Part shown: piece by piece, positions 6,258 through 6,879 of the stretch
How positions within the stretch are numbered: position 1 is the stretch's first letter
Layout: the number at the start of each line of letters is the position of its first letter
Assembly (NCBI GenBank): GCA_009697555.1
Contig: WLQV01000059.1
Location: forward strand, 1 to 6,879
Length of the DNA stretch: 6,879 bases
Source: Actinomycetota bacterium
GTDB lineage: Bacteria; Actinomycetota; Actinomycetes; Nanopelagicales; Nanopelagicaceae
Direction of reading: 5' to 3'
The notes under the pieces: model-generated
The model's input: only the letters and a program-made list of their open reading frames with translations
Told to the model about the DNA's origin: nothing
Database searches by the model: none
Made by a program: the position numbers and the translations under genes

Positions 6258-6279
6258 AAAAGAGCCACCCTAAGGGGCT
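6258..6279 (-). terminator. Likely intrinsic terminator overlapping the stop of the DUF1801 gene
   Basis: On the - strand AGCCCC (6279-6274), loop TTAG, GG, a bulged T and GGCT form a six-pair stem followed by CTTTT (6262-6258). The stop codon TAG lies in the loop, so the terminator is partly inside the coding sequence. The U-run is short, so it may be leaky. Confidence 0.5.
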
Positions 6280-6845
6280 GTGATAACAGTTTTCTTGTAT
6301 ACCTTTCCTTTTGCATCATAGGTAATCCAGGTGCCAGTTTGTCGGCCATTCTTGAAACTTCCCGATCTCATGATTACTCCAGATTTACGAAACCATTGCC
6401 AGTCGCCATGCAGTTTGCCAGCCCGATACTTTCCTTTGGCCTTTAAAACTCCATTGAGATAGAACTCAAGGAACTCTCCTGACTTTTTAGGATATGTGTC
6501 ATTAATCTGTCGAATCTTTTCCACAACAATCCTGTTTAGTAGCGGCTTAGGAATTGTCTTTCCTAACTCAAAATGGATTGAACCTTTCGTTTGTTCATAC
6601 TTGTCAAGATCTTTTTTGAGTCTAGAATTAAAAGATCCGCTATAAGGGAAAATACTGTTATGGTTTTTAAAGCCATCGAAACCGATGACAGGAACTCCCT
6701 CAATCAAATAGGTTGGTATGCCATATCTAATGACTTCTTCTGCAGTCGGTAATTTGTTAGAGATGTGATCCCGAAGTTCAATTAAGATCGTTTTTTGGTC
6801 ACCATTGAACTTATTCAAATGCGCCTTCACTTGTGCCCTGGTCAT
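6270..6845 (-). CDS. DUF1801 (YdhG-like) protein with C-terminal MORN/YwqK-like repeats
   Basis: A 191-residue two-part protein. Residues about 15-113 match the DUF1801/YdhG fold (PF08818): EEVIRYGIPTYLIEGVPVIGF (38 on), the FKNHNSIFPYSGS segment (59-71) and TKGSIHFELGKTIP (86-99). Some relatives are called iron chaperones, but the general function is unproven. Residues 124-186 hold three repeats of about 23 residues of the YwqK/MORN-like type, anchored by EFYLNGVLKAKGKYRAGKLHG, WFRKSGVIMRSGSFKNGRQTG and ITYDAKGKVYKKT. Repeats of this kind also occur in YwqK antitoxins of Bacillus, but no toxin gene is adjacent. GC sampled at about 40%, well below the enolase-superfamily gene next to it. Start is ATG with TAGACT six bases upstream and no Shine-Dalgarno, so probably leaderless. 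Confidence 0.82.
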   Translation of the reverse strand: MTRAQVKAHLNKFNGDQKTILIELRDHISNKLPTAEEVIRYGIPTYLIEGVPVIGFDGFKNHNSIFPYSGSFNSRLKKDLDKYEQTKGSIHFELGKTIPKPLLNRIVVEKIRQINDTYPKKSGEFLEFYLNGVLKAKGKYRAGKLHGDWQWFRKSGVIMRSGSFKNGRQTGTWITYDAKGKVYKKTVITAP

Positions 6846-6851
6846 GGACTA

Positions 6852-6857
6852 AGTCTA
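6852..6857 (-). promoter_or_regulatory. -10 box (TAGACT) of a leaderless DUF1801 transcript
   Basis: TAGACT lies exactly six bases before the ATG at 6845, identical in hexamer and placement to the one before the FrnE-like gene. The -35 region would fall at or beyond the window edge and cannot be judged. Confidence 0.45.
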
Positions 6858-6879
6858 CTAAATTGAATTTCGACAATTG

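Overview
The window looks like chromosomal DNA from a small-genome, moderate-GC actinobacterium. The freshwater Nanopelagicales (acI, Planktophila-like) are my best guess, inferred from the protein families (an actinobacterial-type TauE, a PGPGW membrane protein, paired YCII and FrnE proteins), the compact layout and what look like leaderless promoters. I could not run a database search. No rRNA, tRNA, CRISPR array or insertion sequence is visible.

Layout, left to right. A TauE/SafE-type permease on the + strand (1-729, probably cut at its 5' end) meets everything else, which is on the - strand, tail to tail; the two facing stop codons overlap. Reading the - strand from the right: a DUF1801 protein with C-terminal MORN/YwqK-like repeats (6845-6270) with its own terminator; an enolase-superfamily (mandelate racemase/muconate lactonizing-like) enzyme (6155-5013) closed by a strong intrinsic terminator; a DinB-fold protein (4933-4427); a yybP-ykoY manganese riboswitch (4344-4258) that leads directly into a TerC-family membrane protein (4225-3236) and an overlapping small PGPGW membrane protein (3246-2989); a YCII-like protein (2922-2593); and a FrnE/DsbA-like thioredoxin-fold protein (2545-1916) overlapping a CynX/NimT-type MFS transporter (1931-726).

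The most informative part is the TerC leader. The aptamer's closing helix P1 uses a 3' strand (CCTTGA) that is also a perfect complement of the sequence around the terC Shine-Dalgarno (TCAAGG). The two pairings exclude each other, which gives a readable translational ON switch: manganese would stabilise P1 and free the ribosome binding site for a GTG start at 4225, not the upstream ATG at 4246. TerC and the overlapping PGPGW gene would then form a manganese-responsive membrane operon.

A second pattern recurs: four genes (DUF1801, dinB-like, YCII, frnE-like) have a TANNCT hexamer exactly six bases before their start codon and no Shine-Dalgarno, as expected for leaderless mRNAs. The terC and enolase-superfamily genes have clear Shine-Dalgarno motifs, and both point to GTG starts. 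The remaining genes are unrelated housekeeping or accessory functions; I see no defence or mobile system here.
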